NCBI GenBank assembly: GCA_050011635.1
Contig: JBEKIU010000001.1
Coordinates: 20,118 to 84,117, forward strand
From: Bog-756 sp050011635
GTDB taxonomy: Bacteria; Actinomycetota; Acidimicrobiia; Acidimicrobiales; RAAP-2
Reading direction: 5' to 3'
Length of the DNA stretch: 64,000 nt
Made by a program: the position numbers and the translations under genes. Positions within the stretch are counted from its first letter, which is position 1, and every line of letters starts with the position of its first letter. The notes beneath the pieces are model-generated. The model did no database searches. It was not told the DNA's origin and saw only the letters and a program-made list of their open reading frames with translations. Shown here piece by piece: positions 1 through 8,538 of this stretch.

Positions 1-385
1 CCGGCTCGCCCTGTAGGGAGACGACGGACCCGGCGCCGTCCAATTCCACCGTGTCGGTCGGCTTCACGAACCGACGGACGACGGCCCGAGCCGACCGAGG
101 CAGCACGCTGACCGAAAAGCTGCCTCCCTCCTCGATGAGCCGACGGGTCACCGAACCCTGTTCCACCGCCACGGCCACCAGCTTGGGCGCGGTGGCCACC
201 TGCATGACCCAGTTGCAGGTCATCATGTTGCGCTGCGCTCCGGCCCGGCTCCCCACCACGAAGAGCCCGGTGGGCAACGACCACAGCACCCGCCGGCGGA
301 GGCGGTCGTATTCCTCCCGATCGCGGCCCTGCGGGTACGGGCCGATGCCACTGTCCGCTATTGGCATGGCCGCCCGCCCAGACAT
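1..385 (-). CDS. Flavin reductase family protein (partial; C-terminus beyond the window)
   Basis: Reading the minus strand from ATG 385 (second in-frame ATG at 367) gives about 128 residues without a stop before the window edge. The segment with LPTGLFVVGSRAGAQRN, TCNWVMQVA and PKLVAVAVE is typical of the flavin reductase-like (DIM6/NTAB, RutF/HpaC) fold, which binds FMN and uses NAD(P)H. The substrate or oxygenase partner cannot be told. The gene begins about 35 bases after the stop of the lipoprotein gene on the same strand, so the two may be co-transcribed. The missing C-terminal part prevents a finer call. Confidence 0.7.
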   Translation of the reverse strand, partial: MSGRAAMPIADSGIGPYPQGRDREEYDRLRRRVLWSLPTGLFVVGSRAGAQRNMMTCNWVMQVATAPKLVAVAVEQGSVTRRLIEEGGSFSVSVLPRSARAVVRRFVKPTDTVELDGAGSVVSLQGEP

Positions 386-420
386 GCACCGATGACGCCA
401 CCCATCAGTGCCCCCACCGG

Positions 421-936
421 TCAGCTACCGCTGAACGGGTCATCGCCGCTGTCGGCGGGCGCCGTGGTCGAAGTGGACGGGGTGTGCCCGGTGATCGACG
501 CGATGCGTTCGAGCGCGATGCCCAGCATGGGGACGACCTTGGCCCGCTCGACGGCGGACCGATGGAGCAGCGAGGCATTCCCGTTGGCCCCGTTGTAGCA
601 GTCGTTACCGGCCGAGGCCGCATCCTCGTAGGCGGCGTTCAGGTCGTTGGTCAGTTGGGTATCCGGCGTCGGCAGGTTGCCGATGGCTGTCTGGGCGTCG
701 GTGGTGAGCAGGGCGCAGACCGTTCGCAGCGCCTTCGCCGTGTCGTGACGGACGATGGCCAGTTGGATGTTGCGGGTGTCCGCCTCCACCTGACCGACGG
801 CTGAGCCGCCACCCGAGGTGGTCAGCCATCCCGACACCTGTGTAGCCGGGGGGCCCGTCTCGTCGAGCGTGCACCCGGACACGACGGAAGCGCAGAGGAC
901 GGCGAGCGCCGCACCCACCAGCGCCAGGCTCTTCAC
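421..936 (-). CDS. Predicted lipoprotein of unknown function
   Basis: From GTG 936 the product begins VKSLALVGAALAVLCASVVSGC, a signal peptide ending in a lipobox (VSGC), so it should be exported and lipid-anchored. The mature part (about 150 residues) is mostly helical, contains two further cysteines, and ends in a Ser/Thr/Ala-rich tail. No known domain is recognised. The frame also has a GTG at 1014 that overlaps the stop of the DUF3151 gene (TAGTG); translation could start there by coupling, but then the signal peptide would carry an unusual 26-residue extension. I prefer 936. Confidence 0.6.
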   Translation of the reverse strand: MKSLALVGAALAVLCASVVSGCTLDETGPPATQVSGWLTTSGGGSAVGQVEADTRNIQLAIVRHDTAKALRTVCALLTTDAQTAIGNLPTPDTQLTNDLNAAYEDAASAGNDCYNGANGNASLLHRSAVERAKVVPMLGIALERIASITGHTPSTSTTAPADSGDDPFSGS

Positions 937-1013
937 CCGGACGGGACGCTGGGGGCGGTGGGTGGTCCGGACGGCGGGGACCTCGATCCGCGTTGCGGCG
1001 GGCGGTCTTGCCA

Positions 1014-1487
1014 CTAGGCGGGGAAGCCTGTCCATTCGGCCCGCCAGGACGGATCGAGCTGGCGCAGGAACTGGGCGCACCGCTCCTCTTCGGTGTGCTC
1101 CCCGATGGCACCGGACGCGGAACGGAGGCCGTCGAGGCAGCGGAGGAATCCGCGGTTCGAGTCGTGTTCCCACCGGACCAGTCCCGATCCCTTCCAGCCT
1201 GCCGCCCGCAACGCGTCGAGACCACGGTGGTACCCCACCCGGAAGCAGGCGTAGGCCTCGACGTCGTCCCGGGCCAGTGATCCGAGAGCGGCCCAGGCGG
1301 CCAGCGACCGGGGGTCGGCCCGGACGATGTCGGAGACGGCGTGACGGCGCCGCTCGCCCGGTTGAGCCATGGCCGCCTCAAGACCCGACCGCACCGCCTC
1401 GGGCTCTTCGGGCAGCACCGTCTCGGGCAGGCCGGCGGTGAGCCTGACCGGTGACATGTCGGTTGGTTCCGTCCCTGGGCTGCTCAT
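1014..1487 (-). CDS. DUF3151 family protein
   Basis: The segment VEAYACFRVGYHRGLDALR followed by AGWKGSGLVRWEHDSNRGF and an IGE...EERC end is the hallmark of DUF3151, a small actinobacterial family without assigned function. ATG 1487 is chosen because a TACACT -10 element (1495-1500 on the plus strand as AGTGTA) lies eight bases upstream, which fits a leaderless transcript; another in-frame ATG at 1529 would begin just after tyrS. With 1487 the protein has 157 residues. It lies downstream of tyrS on the same strand. Confidence 0.75.
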   Translation of the reverse strand: MSSPGTEPTDMSPVRLTAGLPETVLPEEPEAVRSGLEAAMAQPGERRRHAVSDIVRADPRSLAAWAALGSLARDDVEAYACFRVGYHRGLDALRAAGWKGSGLVRWEHDSNRGFLRCLDGLRSASGAIGEHTEEERCAQFLRQLDPSWRAEWTGFPA

Positions 1488-1531
1488 CGCGCTCAGTGTA
1501 GGACCGGGAGGATCGGTCTCCCGCCGCATCG

Positions 1532-2818
1532 TCAGTCGAATTTCACCAGGTGGTAGTCGCGTTTGCCCCGCCGGAGCACCAGGTAGCGACCCGCCACCAG
1601 ATCATCAGGGCTGATCATCCGCCCCGGCTGGCTCTCGCGACGATTGTTGACGTAGGCCCCTCCCTGCTCGATCGTGGTCGTCGCCCGGCCCTTCGACGGC
1701 ACCAGACCGGTCTCCACCAGCAGGTCGACCAGGCGCAGACCCTGTCCGTCGAGACGGCCCCGGGCCAGCATGGTCGAGGGGGCGTCGGCGAACACGTCGA
1801 GTAACGTCCGCTCGTCCAGCTCGGCCACCTCCTCTCCGAACAGGGCGGCCGCCGCCTGCTCCGCCCGGGCCGTCTCGGCGGGCCCGTGGACCAGTGTGCA
1901 CACCTGACGGGCCAGCTCACGCTGGGCCTGGCGCTGTTGGGGCCTCGAGGCGGTGGCTTCGTCGAGGGCCAGGATGGCGTCGTGGTCGAGGAACGTGAAG
2001 TACCGGAGGTAGGAGCCGACCACCGCGTCCTCGCTGTGGAGGAAGAATTGATAGAGCTGATAGGGGCTGGTCCGCGCGGGGTCGAGCCACACCGTCCCGG
2101 ACTCGGTCTTGCCGAATTTCGTTCCGTCCGCCTTGAGCACCAACGGGGTGGTCAGTCCCCATACCTCCTGCTGGCGGACCTTGCGCACCAGCTCGGTTCC
2201 CATGGTGATGTTCCCCCACTGATCGCTGCCCCCCAGCTGGAGCCGGCAGCCGAACACGTCGAACAGGTGGAGGAAGTCGTAGGCCTGCAGCAGCATGTAG
2301 CTGAACTCGGTGAACGAGATGCCCTGGTCGGCGCGGGCCAGGCGCGACTTCACCGAGTCCTTGGCCACCATCTGGTTGACGGTGAAATGCTTGCCCACGT
2401 CCCGCAGGAACTCGAAGAGCGACATGGGCCGGAGCCACTCGGCGTTGTTGAGCAGCAGGGCCTTCCCCGATCCGTCGTCCTGGTCGAAATCGAGGAAGTG
2501 CTCCAACTGGCGACGCATGCCCTCGAGGTTGGACTGCAGCGCGTCCTCGCTGAGAAGCGACCGCTCCTCGGACTTGCCTCCCGGATCACCGACGAACCCG
2601 GTACCTCCACCGGCCACGGCGATGGGCCGATGCCCGGCCAGCTGGAGGCGGCGGAGATTGCAGACCTGCAGCAGATGCCCGACGTGCATGCTGTCGGCGG
2701 TCGGGTCGAATCCGCTGTACGCGGTCAGCCGATCGGAGTCCAGGCGCCTGTCGAGCTCGTTGTCGGTCACTTGGTGGATGAGTCCCCTGAACCGGAGGTC
2801 GTCGGCGAGATGGGCCAT
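1532..2818 (-). CDS. tyrS: Tyrosyl-tRNA synthetase
   Basis: Class I aminoacyl-tRNA synthetase that charges tRNA-Tyr in the cytosol. ATG 2818 gives 428 residues, the normal size for bacterial TyrS. The HIGH signature reads HVGH (residues 45-48), the tyrosine pocket segment YSGFDPTADS precedes it, and the KMSKS loop reads KFGKT near residue 235. A C-terminal S4 RNA-binding domain follows (LVETGLVPSKGRATTTIEQGGA). The gene is divergent from the carotenoid oxygenase, with about 157 bases between the starts. No T-box leader was seen in that gap. Confidence 0.96.
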   Translation of the reverse strand: MAHLADDLRFRGLIHQVTDNELDRRLDSDRLTAYSGFDPTADSMHVGHLLQVCNLRRLQLAGHRPIAVAGGGTGFVGDPGGKSEERSLLSEDALQSNLEGMRRQLEHFLDFDQDDGSGKALLLNNAEWLRPMSLFEFLRDVGKHFTVNQMVAKDSVKSRLARADQGISFTEFSYMLLQAYDFLHLFDVFGCRLQLGGSDQWGNITMGTELVRKVRQQEVWGLTTPLVLKADGTKFGKTESGTVWLDPARTSPYQLYQFFLHSEDAVVGSYLRYFTFLDHDAILALDEATASRPQQRQAQRELARQVCTLVHGPAETARAEQAAAALFGEEVAELDERTLLDVFADAPSTMLARGRLDGQGLRLVDLLVETGLVPSKGRATTTIEQGGAYVNNRRESQPGRMISPDDLVAGRYLVLRRGKRDYHLVKFD

Positions 2819-2920
2819 GGCGTCAGCCTGCCACGTCGCCGAACCGCGGTCGTCACCTGGCCGGATGCACCTCCGTCGGGTACGGCAGCAGGAGGCGGGT
2901 ACCGCTGGCCCGCCGACCGC

Positions 2921-2926
2921 TACGCT
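2921..2926 (+). promoter_or_regulatory. Possible -10 element for the carotenoid oxygenase gene
   Basis: TACGCT fits the actinobacterial TANNNT -10 pattern and lies 50 bases before the ATG at 2976. No convincing -35 is seen, so this is a weak prediction. Confidence 0.25.
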
Positions 2927-2975
2927 CAGGTCCCGTCCCGCACCACAACGCCAACTCGCCGCCGAGGACCGTCCG

Positions 2976-4322
2976 ATGCCCAATCCGTATCTCCGAGGGA
3001 ACTTCGCGCCCGTGCTCGAGGAGCGCAGCGACGACATCGAGCTTCCCGTCACCGGCGTCATCCCGCCCGATCTCGAGGGACGGCTGCTGCGGAACGGTCC
3101 CAATCCGGCGGTGATCCCCGCCGACGAGGCCGACTACCACTGGTTCAGCGGGGACGGCATGATCCATGCCGTCTCGCTGGCCGGTAGCAGGGCCACCGGC
3201 TACCGCAATCGATGGGTGCGGACCAGGGCGCTGGCCGCCAAGACCGGAACGCCGCCACCCCGGGGACCGGGCGAGCCGATCGACGGGCCGGCCAACACCC
3301 ACGTCATCCGGCATGCCGGTACGACCTTGGCCCTGGTGGAGAGCGGCTTCCCCCACGCCCTTTCGTCCGATCTGAGTCGGGCCCGGGTCTACGATTTCGA
3401 CGGGGCGTTGGCGTCACCCATGACGGCCCACCCCAAAGTCGACCCGGTCACCGGCGAGCTGGCCTTCTTCGGAACCGACGTCTTCGGGCCACCCTTCCTC
3501 CGTTACCACGTGGCCGACGCCACGGGGTCCCTGGTCCGCACCGAGGAGATCGAGCTACCCCGGGCCACCATGATCCACGACTTCGGGGTGACGGCGACAC
3601 GGGCCGTCTTCCTCGACCTGCCCGTGGTATTCGACCTCGAGCTCGCATCCACCGGTCGGTCCATCCCCTACCGGTGGATGCCCGAGGCCGGGGCCAGGGT
3701 CGGCGTGATGCCACGGACCGGCGGGAACGCCGAGATCAGGTGGATCGGGATCGACCCCGTCTACGTGTTCCACGTCCTCAACGCGTACGACGACGGTGAC
3801 CGCGTGGTCGTCGACGTCATCCGCTACGACGAGGCTTTCGACACCCCGCCTGGAGAGGTCGTCAGCCTCGACACGCCGGTCCTCGCCCGTTGGACCGTCG
3901 ACCTCGCGTCCAACCGGGTTTCCGAGCAGCGGCTGGACGACACCGCCGTCGAGTTCCCGCGGGTGGGCGACGACGTGGCCGGGCTCCCCCATCGGTACGG
4001 CTACTGCACCCGAGTCGGGGAGCGTGCCGACCAACCCGGCTACCGGGGCCTGGTCAAGTACGACCTGGTGCGCGACGAGTCGATCCGGTTCGACCCGGGC
4101 GAGCGCCTCTCCCCCGGGGAACCGGTGTTCGTGAAGGCCGCCGACGGCCGGGGCGAGGACGAAGGCTGGATCCTCAGCGTGGTCTACGACGCCACCCGAG
4201 ACGCCAGCGACCTGGTCATCCTCGACGCCACGTCCTTCGGCGGCCCTCCGGTGGCCACCGTCCACCTCCCGGTTCGTGTCCCGTTCGGCTTTCACGGATC
4301 GTGGGTGCCCTCGGGTCGGTGA
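2976..4322 (+). CDS. Carotenoid oxygenase (carotenoid cleavage dioxygenase family)
   Basis: A 448-residue member of the RPE65/CCD family, non-haem iron enzymes that split carotenoid or stilbene double bonds with O2. The four iron-binding histidines are visible in the expected contexts: AHPKVDP (about 151), MIHDFGVT (about 201), VFHVLNAYDDGD (about 265) and GFHGSWVP near the C-terminus (about 439). The N-terminal part LEGRLLRNGPNP and HWFSGDGMIHAV is also diagnostic. ATG 2976 starts right at the conserved MPNPYLRGNFAPV segment. The substrate is unknown, and no carotenoid synthesis gene is in the window. Confidence 0.92.
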   Translation: MPNPYLRGNFAPVLEERSDDIELPVTGVIPPDLEGRLLRNGPNPAVIPADEADYHWFSGDGMIHAVSLAGSRATGYRNRWVRTRALAAKTGTPPPRGPGEPIDGPANTHVIRHAGTTLALVESGFPHALSSDLSRARVYDFDGALASPMTAHPKVDPVTGELAFFGTDVFGPPFLRYHVADATGSLVRTEEIELPRATMIHDFGVTATRAVFLDLPVVFDLELASTGRSIPYRWMPEAGARVGVMPRTGGNAEIRWIGIDPVYVFHVLNAYDDGDRVVVDVIRYDEAFDTPPGEVVSLDTPVLARWTVDLASNRVSEQRLDDTAVEFPRVGDDVAGLPHRYGYCTRVGERADQPGYRGLVKYDLVRDESIRFDPGERLSPGEPVFVKAADGRGEDEGWILSVVYDATRDASDLVILDATSFGGPPVATVHLPVRVPFGFHGSWVPSGR

Positions 4323-4369
4323 ACCTCCCGACCACGGGTGACACCAGATCCGACCCCGGTCGTGGGAAA

Positions 4370-4435
4370 CTGTCCGTCTCCAAAGGACAGGGCAGTGATC
4401 TACTGCCGGTAGATCGCACTTTCGATCACGTGATC
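4370..4435. repeat. Cluster of inverted repeats between carotenoid oxygenase and LCP genes
   Basis: Three inverted repeats follow each other: CTGTCC (4370-4375) with GGACAG (4385-4390); GATCTAC (4397-4403) with GTAGATC (4409-4415); and the perfect 12-bp palindrome GATCACGTGATC (4424-4435), which ends 16 bases before the GTG of the LCP gene. None is followed by a T-run, so a simple terminator is unlikely. They could be operator sites or a structured leader. Confidence 0.5.
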
Positions 4436-4451
4436 CGAGACCCGAACCCCC

Positions 4452-5837
4452 GTGCCACCATCTGAACCCCCCCCACCCAGCGGGCCGCGCCCGTCGGGGC
4501 GCTCCTCCGGAGGCTCCACCGGGCGGCCGCGGGCGTCCACGAGCGTTCCGGCCCGCGGCAACGGTCGTGGACCCGAGTTCCCGGGGCCCATTCTGGGCGG
4601 GCACGTGGAGGTCCCGTCGAGACGCGAGCTGCGCAGGGCGAAGAGACGCCGGCGCCGGCGCGGCGAACGGCTCCTGCGAGCAGCCATCGCCCTCGTGGTG
4701 TTCCTCCTCGTCGTGGTCGGCCTCGGCTACGGCTACTTCCGTTACGAGTGGAGCAAGGTCTCCTCCAGCCCGTGCTCCTCCTGCGTGGCTGCGGCCAACG
4801 GCCAGCCCTACAACGTGCTGCTGATCGGCTCTGACAGCAGAGCCGGGGAGACGGCGGCCGAAGCCCAGCAGTTCGGCAACGCCACCAATGCCGGGGGACA
4901 ACGGAGTGACACCATCAAGATCGTCCACGTCGATCCCACCGCGGGTACCGCCTCGACCCTCTCCATCCCCCGGGACACCTACGTGACCCTGTCCGGCATG
5001 GCCGCCAGCACCGATCTCTCCGGCCCCAACAAGATCAACGCCGCCTTCGCCAGCGGCCCCGACGCCCTCATCAAGACCATCGAGAACACCTTCGGGATAC
5101 CCATCAGCCACTACATCGTGATCAGCTTCTTCGGCCTGCAGGACGCCGTCAACGCCCTCGGGGGCATCTCCATGGACTTCCCGTACCCGGTCCGTGATCA
5201 GGACTGCTCCACCGGTGTCTGCTACAACAACTCCGGGCTCAACATCCCGACCGTGGGCTGCCAGGTGTTGAACGGGGCCCAGGCGCTCGCCCTGTCCCGC
5301 TCCCGTTACTTCCAGTACTACGCCGATGGACAATGGAACTCCGATCCCACCTCGGACATCGGGCGGATCGAACGCCAGAACCTGATCATCTCGGCGGCCC
5401 TCGACAAGGCCAAGTCGACCTACAACCCGTTCCGGCTCAACACACTCCTCACCTCGGTGGTCCACGACTTCAGCAAGGACAACGGGCTCACCCCCGACGA
5501 CCTCTTCTCCCTGGCCGAGCGGTACCACGCCTTCTCCGGCTCCGCCCTCCAGACCTACACGCTGCCCACCGTGGGCGCCACCTCCTCGACGGCGGGCGAC
5601 GTCGAAGTGGTCGAGCCCGAGACGGCGGGGCAGATGATCGACCAGTTCCTCGGGGGCACGGTGGCTCCGATCGTCACCCCACCGCTCGACGCCTACGGCA
5701 ACCCCATCACCCTGCCGGTCACCGCCCCGACCACGGCCCAGACCACCGCCCCGACCACCGCAGCCACCCCGGGCGCCACCACGGCGACCACGGTGCCGAC
5801 CTCGACCGTTCCCTCCTTCGACCCTCGCCCCTGCTGA
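4452..5837 (+). CDS. LytR-CpsA-Psr (LCP) family cell-wall polymer ligase
   Basis: LCP enzymes transfer lipid-linked glycopolymers to peptidoglycan outside the membrane. The 461-residue product has a basic cytoplasmic tail (RRELRRAKRRRRRRGERL), one membrane helix (about 75-95), and an extracellular LCP domain (about 115-345). That domain has the expected motifs: LLIGSDSRAGE, SDTIKIVHVDP with IPRDTYV, KINAAFA, ALALSRSRYF and GRIERQNLI, supplying the Asp/Arg pyrophosphate-binding residues. A Thr/Pro-rich tail (about 415-461) looks like a flexible wall-spanning stretch. The GTG start at 4452 is the first in frame; a later GTG at about 4605 is possible. It is convergent with menD. Confidence 0.9.
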   Translation: MPPSEPPPPSGPRPSGRSSGGSTGRPRASTSVPARGNGRGPEFPGPILGGHVEVPSRRELRRAKRRRRRRGERLLRAAIALVVFLLVVVGLGYGYFRYEWSKVSSSPCSSCVAAANGQPYNVLLIGSDSRAGETAAEAQQFGNATNAGGQRSDTIKIVHVDPTAGTASTLSIPRDTYVTLSGMAASTDLSGPNKINAAFASGPDALIKTIENTFGIPISHYIVISFFGLQDAVNALGGISMDFPYPVRDQDCSTGVCYNNSGLNIPTVGCQVLNGAQALALSRSRYFQYYADGQWNSDPTSDIGRIERQNLIISAALDKAKSTYNPFRLNTLLTSVVHDFSKDNGLTPDDLFSLAERYHAFSGSALQTYTLPTVGATSSTAGDVEVVEPETAGQMIDQFLGGTVAPIVTPPLDAYGNPITLPVTAPTTAQTTAPTTAATPGATTATTVPTSTVPSFDPRPC

Positions 5838-5855
5838 CCGCGACACAGGCGCGAT

Positions 5856-7682
5856 TCAGCGCTCGATGGCCTCGACGACGGCGGCATTGATCCGGCGATG
5901 AACGGCCACGTTCTCGTCCCGCCCGGGGAGCCCGGCCCGGATCACCGACATCGACTCCCCGACCAGCCGACGGTCGAGCGCATCCTCGAGCTCGGCGGTA
6001 CCGGCGGCCGGACCGCACTCGTCGACCGGCCAACCGAAGCCCGCGGCCACTGAGGCCACGTCGTCGAGCTGCGGCGTCCCGAAGAGAAGGTCGAAGGAGT
6101 CCGGATCGAGCACCTCGGCGGGGTCGAGGAACGAGAAGATCCCCCCGCCGTCGTTGTCGGCCACGACAACCGTCAACGCTGCTGTGAGCCGCTCGGCGCG
6201 CACCAACGCCGACACATCGTGGAGAAAGGCCAAGTCCCCGACCAGCGCCACGGTCGGGGCGGACGAGGCGATCGCCACGCCCAGCGCAGTGGACACCACC
6301 CCGTCGATGCCGTTGGCACCTCGGTTGGCCACGACCCGAGGGGGGTCGTGGCGCGGCGCCGCGAATGCCTCCAGGTCCCGGACGGGCATGGACGACGACA
6401 CCACCAGTACCGAACCGGACGGCATCCGGGCGAACAACCGATGGGCCAGTGAAGGCTCGGTGAGCGAGCCGCCCACACCTCCCATGCCGCCGTCGGCACC
6501 GAGACGGGCGATCACCGTCCGGGCCGCCGCCTCGGCTGCCTCCCACCCGTCGCTCCACCCTCCCGATCGGCTGCCGACCCGGCCACCGGGCTCGCCGTCG
6601 TCCACCCACCGGGTTGCGGCCAGGCTGAACAACGTCGGGTCGGAGCGGACGAAGGTGGAGGTCTCCCGCTCGGGGTCACGCCAACGCCCCCACGGGTCGA
6701 CCACGACGGCCTCGGCACCGCCGGCGACCGCCGAAGACAGGAAGCCGTTGACCACCTTCGACACCCACGGCTCGCCCAGACGGAGCACGGTCTCGGGCAC
6801 ATGGCCGCGGGCGAAGCGCCCCGATCGCAGGATGGCGTCGGCGGCACCGATGACACCCGGGCGGAGCAGGCGTGCTCCCGAGCGCGGCTCGGCCAGCACC
6901 GGCCACCCCAGGGAGTCGGACAGCGCCAGCACCGCCTCCGGATCGCCGCACCCGGCCCCGGCCACGATCAGCCCGCGGCGTGCTCGATCCAATGTGCCGG
7001 ACTGGAAGAGGTCCCTCAACGCACCCTCGGGCGGCGGCACCCGACCGTGGACCACCTGGTGCCACGGGAGGCCCCTCGGCCGTCCCGGGCTCACCCCTCC
7101 CCCGGCGGCCGGATCCCCGAGGAGTGGCTCCCGGAAAGGCAGGTTGAGGTGGACGGGGCCGGGACCGCCGGCACCGGAGATGGCTTCGGCGACCGACCGA
7201 GCGGCGAGCGACCGCCACGACGAGCGGGCGGCGCGGTCCGGAACTCCCTGATCGCAGAACCAACGTACCGAACGGCCGAAGAGGTGGGTCTGGTCGATGG
7301 TCTGGGGGGCGCCCACGTCACGGAGCTCCGGTGGGCGGTCGGCGGTGCAGGCGATCAGCGGTACCCCGCCCAGATCGGCTTCGACCACCGCGGCATGGAG
7401 CTCGGCCGCGGCCGTGCCGCTGGTGGTCACGACCAGCGAGGGCTGCCCACGGGCCCGACCGATCCCGAGGGCGGTGAATGCCGCCGACCGCTCGTCCAGG
7501 CGGACGTGCACCGCCATGGCCGGGTGGGCGGCCAGGGCCATCACGAGGGGGGTCGACCGCGATCCCGGGCACACCACGGCGTGGGCCACGCCGCACCGGA
7601 CCCACTCGTCGACCAGGGTCGAGGCGAACGCAGCCTGCCCGTCCGGATCCCCGGTGTCGCCGGAGGACGTCGATACGCTCAT
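5856..7682 (-). CDS. menD: 2-succinyl-5-enolpyruvyl-6-hydroxy-3-cyclohexene-1-carboxylate synthase
   Basis: Thiamine-diphosphate enzyme of menaquinone synthesis that joins isochorismate and 2-oxoglutarate. The 608-residue product has the MenD N-terminus WVRCGVAHAVVCPGSRSTPL, the segment TSGTAAAELHAAVVEAD, and the Mg/ThDP site ADNDGGGIFSFL near residues 510-520. ATG 7682 gives the normal N-terminus. It is divergent from menH with only 11 bases between the two start codons, so any menD promoter lies inside the menH coding region. Confidence 0.95.
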   Translation of the reverse strand: MSVSTSSGDTGDPDGQAAFASTLVDEWVRCGVAHAVVCPGSRSTPLVMALAAHPAMAVHVRLDERSAAFTALGIGRARGQPSLVVTTSGTAAAELHAAVVEADLGGVPLIACTADRPPELRDVGAPQTIDQTHLFGRSVRWFCDQGVPDRAARSSWRSLAARSVAEAISGAGGPGPVHLNLPFREPLLGDPAAGGGVSPGRPRGLPWHQVVHGRVPPPEGALRDLFQSGTLDRARRGLIVAGAGCGDPEAVLALSDSLGWPVLAEPRSGARLLRPGVIGAADAILRSGRFARGHVPETVLRLGEPWVSKVVNGFLSSAVAGGAEAVVVDPWGRWRDPERETSTFVRSDPTLFSLAATRWVDDGEPGGRVGSRSGGWSDGWEAAEAAARTVIARLGADGGMGGVGGSLTEPSLAHRLFARMPSGSVLVVSSSMPVRDLEAFAAPRHDPPRVVANRGANGIDGVVSTALGVAIASSAPTVALVGDLAFLHDVSALVRAERLTAALTVVVADNDGGGIFSFLDPAEVLDPDSFDLLFGTPQLDDVASVAAGFGWPVDECGPAAGTAELEDALDRRLVGESMSVIRAGLPGRDENVAVHRRINAAVVEAIER

Positions 7683-7693
7683 CGGGGTTCCCC

Positions 7694-8524
7694 ATGACCA
7701 CGGCCACCCCATCCTCGACCCCGCCTCAGGGGCCCCGGCCGGCGCGGACACTGCACGCCGAGACGGTCGGGAATGGTCCACGGCTGGTGCTGGCCCACGG
7801 CTTCACCCAGACCGGTCGGGTCTGGGGCTCGATGGATGGCAACCTGGCCGCGGACCACCACGTGGTCCGGGTCGACCTGCCCGGCCACGGTGGCTCGGCC
7901 GCCGTGGCCGCCGGGCTGGAAGACGGTGCCCTGTTGTTGGGCGGGGCCGGCGGACGGGCGATCTACCTCGGGTACTCGATGGGCGCGCGCTTCTGCCTCC
8001 ACCTGGCCCTGGCTCGTCCGGATCTGGTCGCCGCCCTCGTCCTCATATCCGGAACCGCGGGGATCGAGGACGAAGCCGAACGTCGCCGGCGCCGGGCGTC
8101 CGACGACGAACTGGCCGAGGAGCTCGACCCGATCCGGGGTCCGGGCCCGCCCCTGGCGGTCGGGACCTTCGTCCGGCGCTGGCTGGACGGCCCGATGTTC
8201 GCAGGGATCAGCCCGTCCGCCAACGGATTGGACGAGCGGTTGCGCAACACCGGCCCCGGGCTGGCGTCGAGCCTGCGCCTGGCCGGCACCGGCACCCAAC
8301 GACCGCTGTGGGACTCCATCGGCCGCCTGACCATGCCGGTGCTGATCATCTCCGGTGAGCTCGACGAGAAGTTCACCGCCCTCGGCGCTCGGATGGCCGA
8401 GGCCATCGGGGCCACCGCCGACCGAGCCGTGGTTCGCGGGGCCGGGCACGCTCCTCACCTCCAACGACCCGACGAGGTGGCGACACTGGTGCGGGTCCAC
8501 GGGCATCGGGCCGGTGGGTGCTGA
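7694..8524 (+). CDS. menH: 2-succinyl-6-hydroxy-2,4-cyclohexadiene-1-carboxylate synthase (alpha/beta hydrolase)
   Basis: An alpha/beta-hydrolase of 276 residues next to menD. HGFTQTGRVW is the oxyanion segment, GYSMGAR carries the nucleophile serine (about residue 96), SGELDEKF holds the acid region and GAGHAPHLQRP the catalytic histidine. MenH releases pyruvate from SEPHCHC, the MenD product. The sequence and the setting among men genes support this over a generic esterase. A TACGCT -10-like element at 7674-7679, inside menD codons 1-3, could start a very short leader. It is convergent with menA (14 bases apart). Confidence 0.88.
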   Translation: MTTATPSSTPPQGPRPARTLHAETVGNGPRLVLAHGFTQTGRVWGSMDGNLAADHHVVRVDLPGHGGSAAVAAGLEDGALLLGGAGGRAIYLGYSMGARFCLHLALARPDLVAALVLISGTAGIEDEAERRRRRASDDELAEELDPIRGPGPPLAVGTFVRRWLDGPMFAGISPSANGLDERLRNTGPGLASSLRLAGTGTQRPLWDSIGRLTMPVLIISGELDEKFTALGARMAEAIGATADRAVVRGAGHAPHLQRPDEVATLVRVHGHRAGGC

Positions 8525-8538
8525 ACGCATGTCCCCCG

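Noticed and set aside
3555..5846. Very long minus-strand ORF opposite the carotenoid oxygenase and LCP genes
   Set aside because: It mirrors real genes on the plus strand with clear catalytic motifs; the translation is Gly/Val/Arg-rich without domain features, as expected for antisense frames in GC-rich DNA.
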